Part shown: piece after piece, positions 24,098 to 33,133 of the stretch
Layout of the letters: each line of letters begins with the position of its first letter
Numbering within the stretch: the stretch's first letter is position 1
From: Amycolatopsis viridis
GTDB taxonomy: Bacteria; Actinomycetota; Actinomycetes; Mycobacteriales; Pseudonocardiaceae
DNA length: 64,000 nt
Assembly: GCF_011758765.1 (NCBI RefSeq)
Contig: NZ_JAANOU010000001.1
Span: forward strand, 310,001 to 374,000
Reading direction: 5' to 3'
Made by a program: the position numbers and the translations under genes
Notes under the pieces: generated by a model
What the model saw: only the letters and a program-made list of their open reading frames with translations
What the model was told of the DNA's origin: nothing
Database searches by the model: none

Positions 24098-27000
24098 GTG
24101 CCAGACGACCACGCCGAAGGCCCCGGTCACAGAACCGACGAGGACGGCTCCCCCGGTCGGCGACGCCGCCGGTCACTGGACACGCAGGGTGGCATCAACG
24201 TCTCCGACCTGGTCGCCCAGCACACCGGCTACCGCCCCCGCTTCGACGGCACGCACGGCAACGCGCACACCGCGCCGGCAGACCAACCGCAGCCGACGGC
24301 TCGTCGCGCCACCCCGGCGGCCCGACCGGAGCCCCGGGCTCCTGAGCCGCCGCCGCAGCGCCGCGCTGCCGCGGCGGGCCGCCCAGCGACCGGAGCGACC
24401 CCCCCGGCGCAGCAACCCCGCCGGACCGCCCTGCCGCGCCGGAGCACCTCGCCGACGCGCCCTGCGCCGGAGCCGCCGGCCGGCACCGAGCTGCCCGGTG
24501 CGGCGGAGCCGCGCCACACCGGCGGCTTCGAGGCGCCCGGTTCTGCGGAAACGCGCCGCGACAGCGGCTTCATCGAGGCGCCGGAGCGCTCCGCTCGCCC
24601 GGAGACGACCGGCCGGCACGCGACTGGTTTCGCCGAACCGCAGCCATCCGCCCGCGCCGATGCCCCCGGCCCGCACCCGAGCGGCTTCGCGGAGCGTCCG
24701 CCGGTGCACGGTGGCGATGCCCCCGGCGCGGAGCCCCGCCATGCGAGTGGCTTCGTCGAACGGCCGCCGGTGAACGGGACAGCAGCTGCGCCCGGCGTTC
24801 CCGGTGCCGAGCCGCGCCACCCGAGTGGCTTTGCCGAGCGTCCGCCGGTGAACGGTGCCGAGGGTCCCGCAGAGCCCCGCCACCTGAGTGGCTTCGCGGA
24901 GGCGCCGCCGGTGAACGGTGCCGCGGCTGGGCCGGGCGTTCCCGGCGCGGAGCCCCGCCATGCGAGTGGCTTCGTCGAACGGCCGCCGGTGAACGGTGCC
25001 GAGGGTCCCGGCGCGGAGCCCCGCCACCCGAGCGGTTTCACCCAGGCGCCGCCGGTGAACGGTGCGGCGTCTGGGTCGGGCGTTCCCAGCGGGGAGCCCC
25101 GCCATGCGAGTGGCTTCGTCGAAGGTCCGCCGGTGAACGGTGCCGAGGGTCCCGCAGAGCCCCGCCACCTGAGTGGCTTCGCGGAGGCGCCGCCGGTGAA
25201 CGGTGCGGCGTCTGGGTCGGGCGTTCCCAGCGGGGAGCCCCGCCATGCGAGTGGCTTCGTCAAACGGGCGCCGGTGAACGGCGCCGAGGTCCCCGGCATG
25301 GAGCCCCGCCACCCGAGCGGTTTCACCCAGGCGCCGCCGGTGAACGGTGCGGCGTCTGGGCCGGGCGTTCCCGGCGCGGAGCCCCGCCATGCGAGTGGCT
25401 TCGTCGAACGGCCGCCGGTGAACGGTGCCGAGGGCCCCGGCGTTGAGCCCCGCCACCCGAGTGGCTTCGCCGAGGCGCCGCCGGTGAACGGTGCGGACGC
25501 CCCCGCGGGCCCGCTCCGCCGTCCGAACAGCGCTCCGGATTCGCCGCCGCCCCCGGGGCGCGTGGACGTGCCCGGCCCCCATCCGAGCGGCTTCGTGAAG
25601 GCCCCGCAAGTGACCGGCGCCGACGCTCCCGTCCGCCCCGCGAGCACTGCCCGCAACGAACCCCGCCACCCGAGTGGGTTCGTCCCGGCACCGCAGCCGG
25701 TGAATGGCGCCGAGGCGCCTGCCCCGCATCCCAGCGGGTTCAGCGAGCCGCCGCTCGCGAACGGCGCCGAACGCGCTCCCCGCCACCCGAGCGGCTTCCT
25801 GGCCGCCCCGCCGCCCGCCGGCCGCGCGGACGCGCGCCATCCCAGTGGCTTCGCCGAGCCACCGGCTCCCGGCGTTGAGCGGCCGGTCCGTCCGGCGGGT
25901 GCGCCGCGTCCCGAGGCTAGCCACCCGAGTGGCTTCGCCGAGCCGCCCGGGGACGAGGCCGACGATCGTCCGGGCGGGAATCCGCTCGAAACGTCCCAGC
26001 CGTCCGGCCGGGCGGAGTCGCCCGGGGCTCGTCCCGGGCCGGCCACGCCCCCGCCGGCCAACCGGCGTCCCGTGGACAGTCCGGAGGCAGCCGCGTCCGA
26101 CGCGGACGCCGAAGCCACCAAGCTCGGCGAGGCCGTGGGACGACCGAACGGGCCCCGCCGCCCGCCACGCGCCCGCCCGGTGACGCCCGCCGACCGGCTG
26201 ACCATGACCGACGAGCTGGAGCCGGTCGGTGACCACACCAAGGTCCGCCGCAAGATCGACAACACCCTCGCCCGGTTCGCGGCCGCCCACGAGGAGCTCG
26301 CCGCCGAGGAGGCCAAGCGCCAGGAGCGCCGCGAGCGGCTCATCGCGCGGCCGGTCGCGCTGATCGAGCAGACCCGCACGCGCCTGCAGCGCGTCGTCGC
26401 GCCGGTCAAGAGCGACGACGACGAGCAGGCCGCGCCGCAGACGCGCCTGCAGGAGAAGAAGCAGCGCCGCAGCGAGCGGTCGATCCGCATCACCCGCATC
26501 GCCTGCGCGGTGCTCGCCGGCCTGATCTTCCTCGCCACCGGGGCGCTGTGGGGCACCAAGACCTGGTTCAACAGCAAGTTCACCGAAATCGCCGCCCTCG
26601 ACGAGAACTCCTCGGACATCCAGAACGCGGCCGGGCAGACCGGCGACGAGAACTTCCTCATCGTCGGCTCCGACACCCGCGCCGGCGCCACCGCGGAGGA
26701 GAACGTCGGCGACGCCGACGCGGTGGGCGGCGCCCGTTCGGACACCGTGATGCTCGCCCACGTGCCGGCCGACCGGAAGCGCGCGGTGGTCGTGTCCTTC
26801 CCGCGCGACCTGGAGATCTCCCGCCCCGCGTGCGAGCGCTACGACGCGAACACCGGCTCCTACACCGCCGAGGTCGTCCCGGCGGTGACGAAGGCGAAGC
26901 TGAACACCGCCTACGCGGTCGGCGGCCCCAAGTGCCTCACCAAGTGGGTGCAGCAGCTCACCGGCATGCGCGTCAACCACTTCGTGGGCATCGACTTCGG

Positions 27001-27589
27001 CGGCTTCAAGGACATGGTCGACGCGGTGCACGGCGTGACGGTGCACGTCGACAAACCGATCAAGGACTCCGTCCTCGGCATGGTGATCTCGCAGACCGGT
27101 GACGTCACGATCTCGGGCGACCAGGCGCTCAGCTTCGTCCGCGCCCGTCACGTCCAGGGCGACCCGACCTCGGACTACGGCCGGATCAAGCGGCAGCAGG
27201 ATTTCATCTCCGCGCTGCTGCGGAAGGCGATGTCCCAGGGTGTCATCACCGACCCGACCCAGCTGACGAACTTCGTCACCGCGTTCGCCCGGGCCACCTT
27301 CGGCGACAACATCGGCGTCGACCAGATGCTCACGCTGGCCCAGTCGATGAAGGGTCTGGATCCCAGCAAGCTCACGTTCCTCACCGTGCCGACCACGGGT
27401 GAGTCGAACGCCCGTGGCAACGAGGTGCTGCTGGAGACCAAGTCGCGGGACCTGTTCCACGCGTTGATCGACAACACCCCGCTGCCCGGTTCGCCCGAGT
27501 ACGAAGCCGCGCACCCGTCGTCGAACCCGACCCCGTCCCCGACACCCACCCCGGCGAAGTCGACACGTTCGCGCTCGTCGGACTCGTGA
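24098..27589 (+). CDS. LytR-CpsA-Psr (LCP) protein with long repetitive N-terminal region
   Basis: 1163 residues, over twice the usual LCP length. Residues about 130-640 are low-complexity Pro/Gly-rich and hold some twenty SGF motifs in HxSGF.E.PPVNGA-type repeats. A basic helix-rich segment, one membrane helix (about 797-820) and an extracytoplasmic LCP domain (about 845-1110) follow, with FLIVGSDTRAG, SDTVMLAHVPADRKRAVVVSFPRDLEI and FVRARHVQGDPTSDYGRIKRQQDF. LCP enzymes attach glycopolymers to the cell wall. GTG 24098 follows AAGGAGACCGG. The position next to phoU matches Rv0822c of M. tuberculosis. The repeat part should be cytosolic if the helix is a type II anchor. Confidence 0.9.
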   Translation: MPDDHAEGPGHRTDEDGSPGRRRRRSLDTQGGINVSDLVAQHTGYRPRFDGTHGNAHTAPADQPQPTARRATPAARPEPRAPEPPPQRRAAAAGRPATGATPPAQQPRRTALPRRSTSPTRPAPEPPAGTELPGAAEPRHTGGFEAPGSAETRRDSGFIEAPERSARPETTGRHATGFAEPQPSARADAPGPHPSGFAERPPVHGGDAPGAEPRHASGFVERPPVNGTAAAPGVPGAEPRHPSGFAERPPVNGAEGPAEPRHLSGFAEAPPVNGAAAGPGVPGAEPRHASGFVERPPVNGAEGPGAEPRHPSGFTQAPPVNGAASGSGVPSGEPRHASGFVEGPPVNGAEGPAEPRHLSGFAEAPPVNGAASGSGVPSGEPRHASGFVKRAPVNGAEVPGMEPRHPSGFTQAPPVNGAASGPGVPGAEPRHASGFVERPPVNGAEGPGVEPRHPSGFAEAPPVNGADAPAGPLRRPNSAPDSPPPPGRVDVPGPHPSGFVKAPQVTGADAPVRPASTARNEPRHPSGFVPAPQPVNGAEAPAPHPSGFSEPPLANGAERAPRHPSGFLAAPPPAGRADARHPSGFAEPPAPGVERPVRPAGAPRPEASHPSGFAEPPGDEADDRPGGNPLETSQPSGRAESPGARPGPATPPPANRRPVDSPEAAASDADAEATKLGEAVGRPNGPRRPPRARPVTPADRLTMTDELEPVGDHTKVRRKIDNTLARFAAAHEELAAEEAKRQERRERLIARPVALIEQTRTRLQRVVAPVKSDDDEQAAPQTRLQEKKQRRSERSIRITRIACAVLAGLIFLATGALWGTKTWFNSKFTEIAALDENSSDIQNAAGQTGDENFLIVGSDTRAGATAEENVGDADAVGGARSDTVMLAHVPADRKRAVVVSFPRDLEISRPACERYDANTGSYTAEVVPAVTKAKLNTAYAVGGPKCLTKWVQQLTGMRVNHFVGIDFGGFKDMVDAVHGVTVHVDKPIKDSVLGMVISQTGDVTISGDQALSFVRARHVQGDPTSDYGRIKRQQDFISALLRKAMSQGVITDPTQLTNFVTAFARATFGDNIGVDQMLTLAQSMKGLDPSKLTFLTVPTTGESNARGNEVLLETKSRDLFHALIDNTPLPGSPEYEAAHPSSNPTPSPTPTPAKSTRSRSSDS
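24660..25950 (+). repeat. Tandem coding repeats in the LCP gene
   Basis: Imperfect direct repeats encode units with the core PRHxSGFxExPPVNGA. Longer blocks of about 80 codons, made of two or three units, recur almost exactly: the stretch with CCGCCATGCGAGTGGCTTCG occurs several times between 24738 and 25402. Near-identity of adjacent blocks indicates recent duplication and possible length variation between strains. Confidence 0.9.
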
Positions 27590-27605
27590 CAACTCGTTAG
27601 CGCCG

Positions 27606-27660
27606 GTTCATGCTCGGTTCACTTCGCGATGCGGCGATTGCCCTGATCGGGTCGTAGAGT
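27606..27660 (+). promoter_or_regulatory. PHO box and leaderless promoter of phoU
   Basis: GTTCATGCTCG (27606-27616) and GTTCACTTCGC (27617-27627) are two adjacent 11-base direct repeat units of the type bound by PhoP in Streptomyces. TAGAGT at 27655-27660 ends 6 bases before the ATG of phoU, placing the transcription start at the start codon. The PHO box therefore covers about -61 to -40. Confidence 0.7.
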
Positions 27661-27666
27661 GTGGCC

Positions 27667-28332
27667 ATGCGCGAGGCTTACCACGTCGAACTCGAAGACC
27701 TGGCCGCCAACCTGGCGGACATGTCGCTCCAGGCCGCGGCCGCCATGCGGAAGGCGACCAAGGCACTGCTCGAAGCGGATCTGTCCCTGGCCGAGCAGGT
27801 GATCGGCGACGATCAGAAGATCGACGACGCCCGCGCCGAGAGCGAGGAGAAGGCGTACGCCCTGCTGGCGCTGCAGGCGCCGGTCGCGACGGACCTGCGG
27901 ACCGTGCTCGCCGTGATCCACGCGGCGGAGAGCCTGGAGCGGATGGGCGACCTGGCCCTGCACGTCGCGAAGGCTGCCCGCCGCCGGCACCCGCAGGCCA
28001 CGTTGCCCGAGCCGGTGCGGGAGTACTTCGCCGAGATGGGCGAGCTGGACGTCCGGCTCGCCGAGAAGGTCGCCGACGTCATCAAGAGCCGGGACGTCGA
28101 GACGGCCCGCGCGCTGGAGGAGGAGGACGATCGCGTCGACGAGATCCACCGCCACCTGTTCACGGTGATCATGGACAAGGAGTGGCAGCACGGGGTCGCG
28201 GCCGCGGTCGACATCACGCTGCTCGGCCGGTTCTACGAGCGCTTCGCCGACCACGCGGTGTCGGTCGGCAAGCGGATGGTGTTCGTGGCGACCGGCAAGA
28301 TGCCGGGCTACGCCCACGACGAGGAGCTCTGA
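27667..28332 (+). CDS. phoU: Phosphate signalling protein PhoU
   Basis: 221 residues in two PhoU three-helix repeats. The metal-cluster motifs are ESLERMGDLALHVAK in the first half and YERFADHAVSVGKR in the second. PhoU represses phosphate-regulon signalling through the Pst transporter and a histidine kinase. ATG 27667 is preferred to GTG 27661 because of the leaderless promoter spacing and the typical MREAYH start. pstBACS lies 3 kb away in opposite orientation, as in the Rv0820-Rv0821c region. Confidence 0.95.
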   Translation: MREAYHVELEDLAANLADMSLQAAAAMRKATKALLEADLSLAEQVIGDDQKIDDARAESEEKAYALLALQAPVATDLRTVLAVIHAAESLERMGDLALHVAKAARRRHPQATLPEPVREYFAEMGELDVRLAEKVADVIKSRDVETARALEEEDDRVDEIHRHLFTVIMDKEWQHGVAAAVDITLLGRFYERFADHAVSVGKRMVFVATGKMPGYAHDEEL

Positions 28333-28345
28333 CCGGAAACACGGT

Positions 28346-28987
28346 CTAGGACTGACCGCCCTGCAACCGCTGGTGCAGGGCGGTCATCCGGGCGTCCAGG
28401 TCCGCCGCGGTTTCCGCCGCCGCACGCAGCTCGTCGGCGAAGTCGGCCGGCGCGGTGCCGGCGTACTTGTAGAACAGCTTGTGCTCGACGGCGGCCCAGA
28501 AGTCCATCCCGACCGTGCGCATCTGGATCTCGACCTTGACCCGCTCGACCCGGTCGGACAGGAACACCGGGATCCGCACGATCAGGTGCAGGCTGCGGTA
28601 GCCGTTCGGCTTGGGCGCGGCGATGTAGTCCTTGGTGCGTACGATCTCGACGTCGTCCTGGCGGCCGAGCATCTCGGCGACCAGGTAGACGTCGGGCACG
28701 AACGGGCACACCACGCGGATGCCGGCGACGTCCTCGATGTGCTCGCGGATCGTCTCGATGCGCAGGTCGAGCCCCTTGCGGGCCAGCTTGTCGAGGATCG
28801 CCTCCGGCGACTTGACGCGGCTCGCCAGATGCTCGATCGGGTCGTGCTGGTTCGCGAAGTCGAACTCCTCGGACAGGATCCGCAGCTTGGTCATCAGCTC
28901 GTCGATGCCGAACTTGTAGACCATGAGTTCGCGCTGGAGCGCCCGGAGCAGCGCGGCCGAGCGGCCGACATCGTCGAGCACGGTCAT
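28346..28987 (-). CDS. Small alarmone synthetase, RelA/SpoT synthetase domain (RelQ-like)
   Basis: 213 residues, a (p)ppGpp synthetase domain alone. The key motifs are intact: RVKSPEAILDKL for ATP and GTP binding, DVAGIRVVCPF, KPNGYRSLHLIV, and VEIQMRTVGMDFWAAVEHKLFYK with the catalytic glutamate in EIQ. No hydrolase, TGS or ACT domain. It should transfer pyrophosphate from ATP to GTP or GDP. It converges on phoU with a 13-base gap, so stress and phosphate genes are neighbours, but the link is only positional. Confidence 0.9.
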   Translation of the reverse strand: MTVLDDVGRSAALLRALQRELMVYKFGIDELMTKLRILSEEFDFANQHDPIEHLASRVKSPEAILDKLARKGLDLRIETIREHIEDVAGIRVVCPFVPDVYLVAEMLGRQDDVEIVRTKDYIAAPKPNGYRSLHLIVRIPVFLSDRVERVKVEIQMRTVGMDFWAAVEHKLFYKYAGTAPADFADELRAAAETAADLDARMTALHQRLQGGQS

Positions 28988-29009
28988 GCGACCAGCCTAC
29001 CCAGCGGGT

Positions 29010-29918
29010 TCAGGGTGCGTCCCGCACCGAGCGGGTGGCTCCGGTCGAGGCCGCGACGACGCAGCAGATGGCGAGCCACTGCAACGGGTGCAGCGCCTCC
29101 CCGAGCACCAGCAGCCCGGACAACGCGGCGACCGCCGGTTCGAGGCTCATCAGGATGCCGAACACGCGCGGTGGGATCTTCCGCAGCGCCTCCAGTTCCA
29201 GCGAGTACGGGATGACCGAGGACAGCAGCGCCACGGCCAGTCCGATGAGCAGCACCCACGGCGACAGCAGGCTCGTGCCGCTTTCCACGACGCCCACCGG
29301 CATCGCCGCGACCGCGGCGACCGCCATGCCCAGCGCGAGGCCCTTGCCCTCCTCGGTCCGCTTGCCCAGGGACGCGGACAGCAGGATGTACAGGCCCCAG
29401 CAGGCGCCCGCGACCAGCGCGAACAGGATGCCGAGCAGCGACAGGTCGCCACGCGTCTCGGCGAGCAGCACGACACCACCCGCCGCCAGCGCCGCCCACA
29501 GCACGTCGAGCCAGCGCCGCGACCCGGCCAGCGCGACCGCGAGCGGCCCGAGGAATTCGATGGTGACCGCGATGCCCTGCGGGATGCGCGCGAGGGCCTG
29601 GTAGAAGGTCACGTTCATGGTGCCGAGCACCACGCCGTACGCGATGACCACCGGCAGCGCCCGGCGGCCCATGCGCAGCACCGGACGCCACACGATCAGC
29701 AGCACCAGCGCCGCGAAGAACAACCGCAGCGCGACCGTGCCGGCCGGCCCGGTGCTCGCGAAGAGCTGCTTGGCGAGCGAGGCGCCCACCTGGACGCTGA
29801 CGATGCCGATCAGCACCTGCAGCGGCGGGGGGATGACCCCGAGTGCCCGCCCCGCCGCGGCGAGCACCCGGGGTTTCGGCAGGCGGCCGCCGACGCCTTC
29901 CACGTGAACCTGAACCAC
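29010..29918 (-). CDS. EamA/DMT family transporter (RhtA-like)
   Basis: 302 residues with about ten membrane helices in two EamA repeats: VQVGASLAKQLFASTGPAGTVALRLFFAALVL in the first and ILMSLEPAVAALSGLLVLGEALHPLQWLAI in the second. It resembles RhtA-type threonine/homoserine exporters. The GTG at 29918 is chosen because it lies 8 bases after a reverse-strand TAGCGT; the frame upstream is proline- and glycine-rich and not membrane-like. Substrate is not certain. Confidence 0.8.
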   Translation of the reverse strand: MVQVHVEGVGGRLPKPRVLAAAGRALGVIPPPLQVLIGIVSVQVGASLAKQLFASTGPAGTVALRLFFAALVLLIVWRPVLRMGRRALPVVIAYGVVLGTMNVTFYQALARIPQGIAVTIEFLGPLAVALAGSRRWLDVLWAALAAGGVVLLAETRGDLSLLGILFALVAGACWGLYILLSASLGKRTEEGKGLALGMAVAAVAAMPVGVVESGTSLLSPWVLLIGLAVALLSSVIPYSLELEALRKIPPRVFGILMSLEPAVAALSGLLVLGEALHPLQWLAICCVVAASTGATRSVRDAP

Positions 29919-30024
29919 GTCTGAAGACGCTAGCGGCCGCCACCGACAGTTCCCAGCGGATCCGGGGCAAGTGCTGTGCAGGCCACCCCCGGAGTGCGGG
30001 TTTCCGCGGACAGCGGTCACTCGC

Positions 30025-30330
30025 TCAGACCTGGGCGGGGACGTCGGTCAGCCGGCGCAGGGTGAACGGCTCGGCGAGGATCTCCTCCAGGACCTGGGCG
30101 ACGTGGGTGAAGTGCGGCAGCGAGAAGTGGTACTCGAGCGCGGCGCTGTCGGCCCACTCCTCGACGATGATCATGCGGCTGGGGTTTGCCGGGTCCGCGT
30201 AGGGCTGGTAGCCCAGGCAGCCTTCCTCGGCGAGCGACGGTGCGATCATCGCGGTCAGCTCGTCGCGCAGGCGCTGCTCCTGCCCGGGCTTGGCGGTGAA
30301 ACCGGCGACGATGGTGAGGGTGTTCGACAT
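30025..30330 (-). CDS. Antibiotic biosynthesis monooxygenase (ABM/YgiN) domain protein
   Basis: 101 residues, one dimeric alpha-beta-barrel ABM domain: LTIVAGFTAKPGQEQRLRDELTAMIAPSLAEEGCLGYQ, then IIVEEWADSAALEYHFSLPHF. Such proteins can be cofactor-free quinone monooxygenases like YgiN. GGAGATCCCACC precedes the ATG. It is divergent from an XRE regulator that probably controls it. Confidence 0.85.
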   Translation of the reverse strand: MSNTLTIVAGFTAKPGQEQRLRDELTAMIAPSLAEEGCLGYQPYADPANPSRMIIVEEWADSAALEYHFSLPHFTHVAQVLEEILAEPFTLRRLTDVPAQV

Positions 30331-30479
30331 GGTGGGATCTCCTGATCGTCTGGGGTGAACGAGATCCATCCTGCGGCGCCGGCCGGCGCGGGCCCAGGGC
30401 TCCGCGCGGCCGGGGTTCACCGAGCCTGGGTCTGCGGGGACCAGGCACCGCAGCGCGGTTCTCGCGGATACTGGGGGCC

Positions 30480-31343
30480 ATGGACCGCGCACAGCAGCTC
30501 ACCGAGTTCCTCCAGACCCGGCGGGCCCGCCTAAGCCCGGACGAGGCCGGTGCCACCACCTTCGGGGGGCGGCGGCGCGTGCCGGGCCTGCGCCGGGAGG
30601 AACTGGCGCTGCTCGCCGGGGTGAGCGTCGACTACTACACCCGCCTGGAACAGGGCCGCGCCCGCAACGTCTCCGCCGACATCCTGGACGCCGTCGCCCG
30701 CGCGCTCCGTCTCGACGCGGACGAAACCGCCCACCTGCACAACCTCGCCCAGCCCGGTGCCGTCCGGAAGCGTCCCAGCCGGCCGCAGCAGGTCGGTCCC
30801 GAGATGCGCCAGGCGCTGGAGGCCCTGACCACGGCCCCCGCCTACCTGATCGGACGCCGCCTGGACGTCCTGGGGTGGAACGAGCTGGCCCGCCTGCTGG
30901 TCGCCGACTTCCCCGCGCTGCCCGCGGCCGAGCGGAACATGGCCCGGCTCGTCTTCCTCGACGACGCGGCCCGCGACCTCTACCCGGACTGGGAGAGCAA
31001 GGCGCGCGACACCGTCGCCAACCTGCGGTTCGACGCCGGCCGCCACCCCGACGATCCCCTGCTGGCCGCGCTGGTGGGCGAGCTTTCCCTGCACAGCGCG
31101 GACTTCCGCCGCCTGTGGGCCGGCCACGCGGTGCGCGGCAAGACCCGTGGCCGCAAGCGGTTCGCGCATCCCCTGGTGGGCGAGCTCGCCCTGGACTACG
31201 TGGCGATGCGCGCCCCCGATGACCCCGACCTGACCATGATGATCTACAGCGCGCCCGCGGGTTCCGACGCCGCAACCGCCCTCCAGCTGCTGGCCGGTCT
31301 CGCCGCCCCGGCGGATCCGCGGACCCTGCCCAGCCGCACCTGA
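30480..31343 (+). CDS. XRE-family regulator with MmyB-like ligand domain
   Basis: 287 residues. The N-terminal helix-turn-helix (RRVPGLRREELALLAGVSVDYYTRLEQGRARNVSADILDAVARAL, about 30-80) is followed by a PAS-like MmyB C-terminal domain (GRRLDVLGWNELARLLVADF, then LRFDAGRHPDDP and FRRLWAGHAV). MmyB-type regulators are thought to bind fatty acids and control neighbouring oxidoreductases. GATACT at 30467-30472 ends 7 bases before the ATG, so the mRNA is probably leaderless. Divergent from the ABM gene. Confidence 0.9.
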   Translation: MDRAQQLTEFLQTRRARLSPDEAGATTFGGRRRVPGLRREELALLAGVSVDYYTRLEQGRARNVSADILDAVARALRLDADETAHLHNLAQPGAVRKRPSRPQQVGPEMRQALEALTTAPAYLIGRRLDVLGWNELARLLVADFPALPAAERNMARLVFLDDAARDLYPDWESKARDTVANLRFDAGRHPDDPLLAALVGELSLHSADFRRLWAGHAVRGKTRGRKRFAHPLVGELALDYVAMRAPDDPDLTMMIYSAPAGSDAATALQLLAGLAAPADPRTLPSRT

Positions 31344-31372
31344 CCGCCGGCAGGACCCAGCGGAGACGACGA

Positions 31373-31403
31373 GACCCCCACAGCCGGCAGAGCCGTGGGG
31401 GTC
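31373..31403. terminator. Bidirectional hairpin between XRE gene and pstB
   Basis: GACCCCCAC (31373-31381) pairs with GTGGGGGTC (31395-31403), with further pairing inside the loop. It lies between the convergent ends of the XRE regulator and the pst operon. Confidence 0.75.
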
Positions 31404-31419
31404 GCCGTCCGCGGGAAGA

Positions 31420-32196
31420 TCAGCCGAACCGGCCCGAGATGTAGTCCTCGGTCGCCTTCTCGTTGGGGTTGGAGAAGATCTTCTCCGTGTCGTTGATCTC
31501 CACGAGCCGTCCCGGCTGGCCGACACCCGCCAGGTTGAAGAACGCCGTCTGATCCGACACCCGCGCCGCCTGCTGCATGTTGTGCGTGACGATCACGATG
31601 GTGTAGTCCTTCTTCAGCTCGGCGATGAGGTCCTCGATCGCCAGCGTCGAGATCGGGTCCAGCGCCGAGCACGGCTCGTCCATCAGCAGCACGTCCGGAC
31701 GCACGGCGATGGCCCGCGCGATGCACAGCCGCTGCTGCTGGCCGCCGGAGAGGCTGCCGCCCGGCTTGTGCAGCCGGTCCTTGACCTCGTTCCACAGGTT
31801 CGCGCCGCGCAGGGCGCGCTCGGCGATCTCGTCGAGCTGCTTCTTGTTCTTCGTGCCGGCCAGCTTGAGCCCGGCCACCACGTTGTCGCGGATGGACATC
31901 GTGGGGAACGGGTTGGGCCGCTGGAACACCATGCCGATCGTGCGGCGGACCTGCACCGGGTCCACCGAGGACGAGTAGATGTCCTCGCCGTCCAGCAGCA
32001 CCTGCCCGTCGGCTCGCGCACCCGGGATGACCTCGTGCATCCGGTTCAGCGTGCGCAGCACGGTGGACTTGCCGCAGCCGGACGGGCCGATGAAGGCGGT
32101 GACGTTCCGCGGCGGCACGGACAGCGTGACGCTGTCGACGGCGTGGAACTTGCCGTAGTAGATGTCGAGGTCCTTGACGTCGATTCGCTTGGCCAT
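31420..32196 (-). CDS. pstB: Phosphate ABC transporter ATP-binding protein PstB
   Basis: 258 residues, full ABC ATPase: Walker [11 protein letters not shown]-loop [11 protein letters not shown], signature LSGGQQQR, Walker [14 protein letters not shown] and the H-loop [12 protein letters not shown]. The FQRPNPFP and [10 protein letters not shown] sequences are typical of PstB. Last gene of pstSCAB, on the inner face of the membrane, powering high-affinity phosphate import. Confidence 0.97.
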   Translation of the reverse strand: MAKRIDVKDLDIYYGKFHAVDSVTLSVPPRNVTAFIGPSGCGKSTVLRTLNRMHEVIPGARADGQVLLDGEDIYSSSVDPVQVRRTIGMVFQRPNPFPTMSIRDNVVAGLKLAGTKNKKQLDEIAERALRGANLWNEVKDRLHKPGGSLSGGQQQRLCIARAIAVRPDVLLMDEPCSALDPISTLAIEDLIAELKKDYTIVIVTHNMQQAARVSDQTAFFNLAGVGQPGRLVEINDTEKIFSNPNEKATEDYISGRFG

Positions 32197-32206
32197 TGCG
32201 GAACGC

Positions 32207-33133
32207 TCACTTCTTCTTCGGGGCGACCATGCGGGACACCACCGTGGCGATCAGGTTGATGAGGGCGATGATGAGGACCAGCGTGAGCGCCGCGCCCCAG
32301 ATGCGGTCGAACCCGACGCTGCCCGGCTCCATGGAGTTGGTAGCCCGCTCGTTGTTCATCAACAATGGCAGCGAGGCCTGGTTGTTGCTGAACAGGTCCC
32401 AGTTGAGGTAGGCGGAGTAGCCGACCAGCACGAGCAGCGGTGCGGTTTCGCCCATGACCCGGGCGAGCGCCATCATGATGCCGCTGATGATGCCGGACAA
32501 CGCGGTCGGCAGGACGATCTTCATGATCGTCTTCCACTTGGGCACACCCAGCGCGTAGGACGCCTCGCGCAGGTCGTCCGGCACGATCCGCAGCATTTCC
32601 TCCGCGGACCGCACCACGACCGGGATCATCAGCAGCACCAGCGCCAGTGACACCGCGAACCCGCTGCGCGGCAGGCCCAGCGTGGTGATCCACAGCGCGT
32701 AGATGAACAACGCGGCCACGATCGACGGCACACCCGACAGGATGTCCACCATGAACGTGGTGATCCGCGCGAGCCGGGTGCCGCGGCCGTATTCGACCAG
32801 GTAGATCGCGACGAGCAGGCCCAGCGGCACCGAGATGATCGCGCACATCAGACCCTGTTGGAGGGTGCCGATGATCGCGTGCAGGGCGCCGCCGCCGACC
32901 TCGTCGGACAGCACCGACCCGAAGTCCTGGCTCCACCAGTTGGTGTACGGGATGCGCTTCACGCCGTTCGCGATCACCGTGTACAGCACCCACACCAGTG
33001 GCGCGACGGCGATCAGGAACGACAGCCACACGAGCACGGTGGCGAGCGCGTTCTTCGCCTTCCGCCCGGCGCTGACCTGCTGGAACGCCGGCGGCGAGGC
33101 GAGGCGTTCGGTTTCCGAAAGCGTGGTGGTCAT
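32207..33133 (-). CDS. pstA: Phosphate ABC transporter permease PstA
   Basis: 308 residues with about six membrane helices and the ABC permease EAA-type loop ([50 protein letters not shown]). The N-terminal 35 residues are polar. The ATG at 33133 overlaps the pstC stop by one base (TGATG), so translation is coupled. Forms the channel with PstC. Confidence 0.95.
   Translation of the reverse strand: MTTTLSETERLASPPAFQQVSAGRKAKNALATVLVWLSFLIAVAPLVWVLYTVIANGVKRIPYTNWWSQDFGSVLSDEVGGGALHAIIGTLQQGLMCAIISVPLGLLVAIYLVEYGRGTRLARITTFMVDILSGVPSIVAALFIYALWITTLGLPRSGFAVSLALVLLMIPVVVRSAEEMLRIVPDDLREASYALGVPKWKTIMKIVLPTALSGIISGIMMALARVMGETAPLLVLVGYSAYLNWDLFSNNQASLPLLMNNERATNSMEPGSVGFDRIWGAALTLVLIIALINLIATVVSRMVAPKKK

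Noticed and set aside
24660-25950. CRISPR-like direct repeats
   Set aside because: Repeats are in frame, imperfect and code for a continuous peptide pattern; there are no unique spacers or cas genes.
24173-27592. A 1139-residue open frame antisense to the LCP gene
   Set aside because: It mirrors the repeats of the LCP gene and contains no domain; the forward frame has a complete LCP domain.
28373-29215. Forward open frame opposite the alarmone synthetase gene
   Set aside because: No motifs; the reverse strand has a complete RelA/SpoT synthetase domain.
1-31343. Secondary-metabolite cluster suggested by SnoaL-like, DUF574 methyltransferase and ABM monooxygenase genes
   Set aside because: These are far apart, separately oriented, and no PKS, NRPS or terpene synthase is present; all three families are also common as stand-alone genes.
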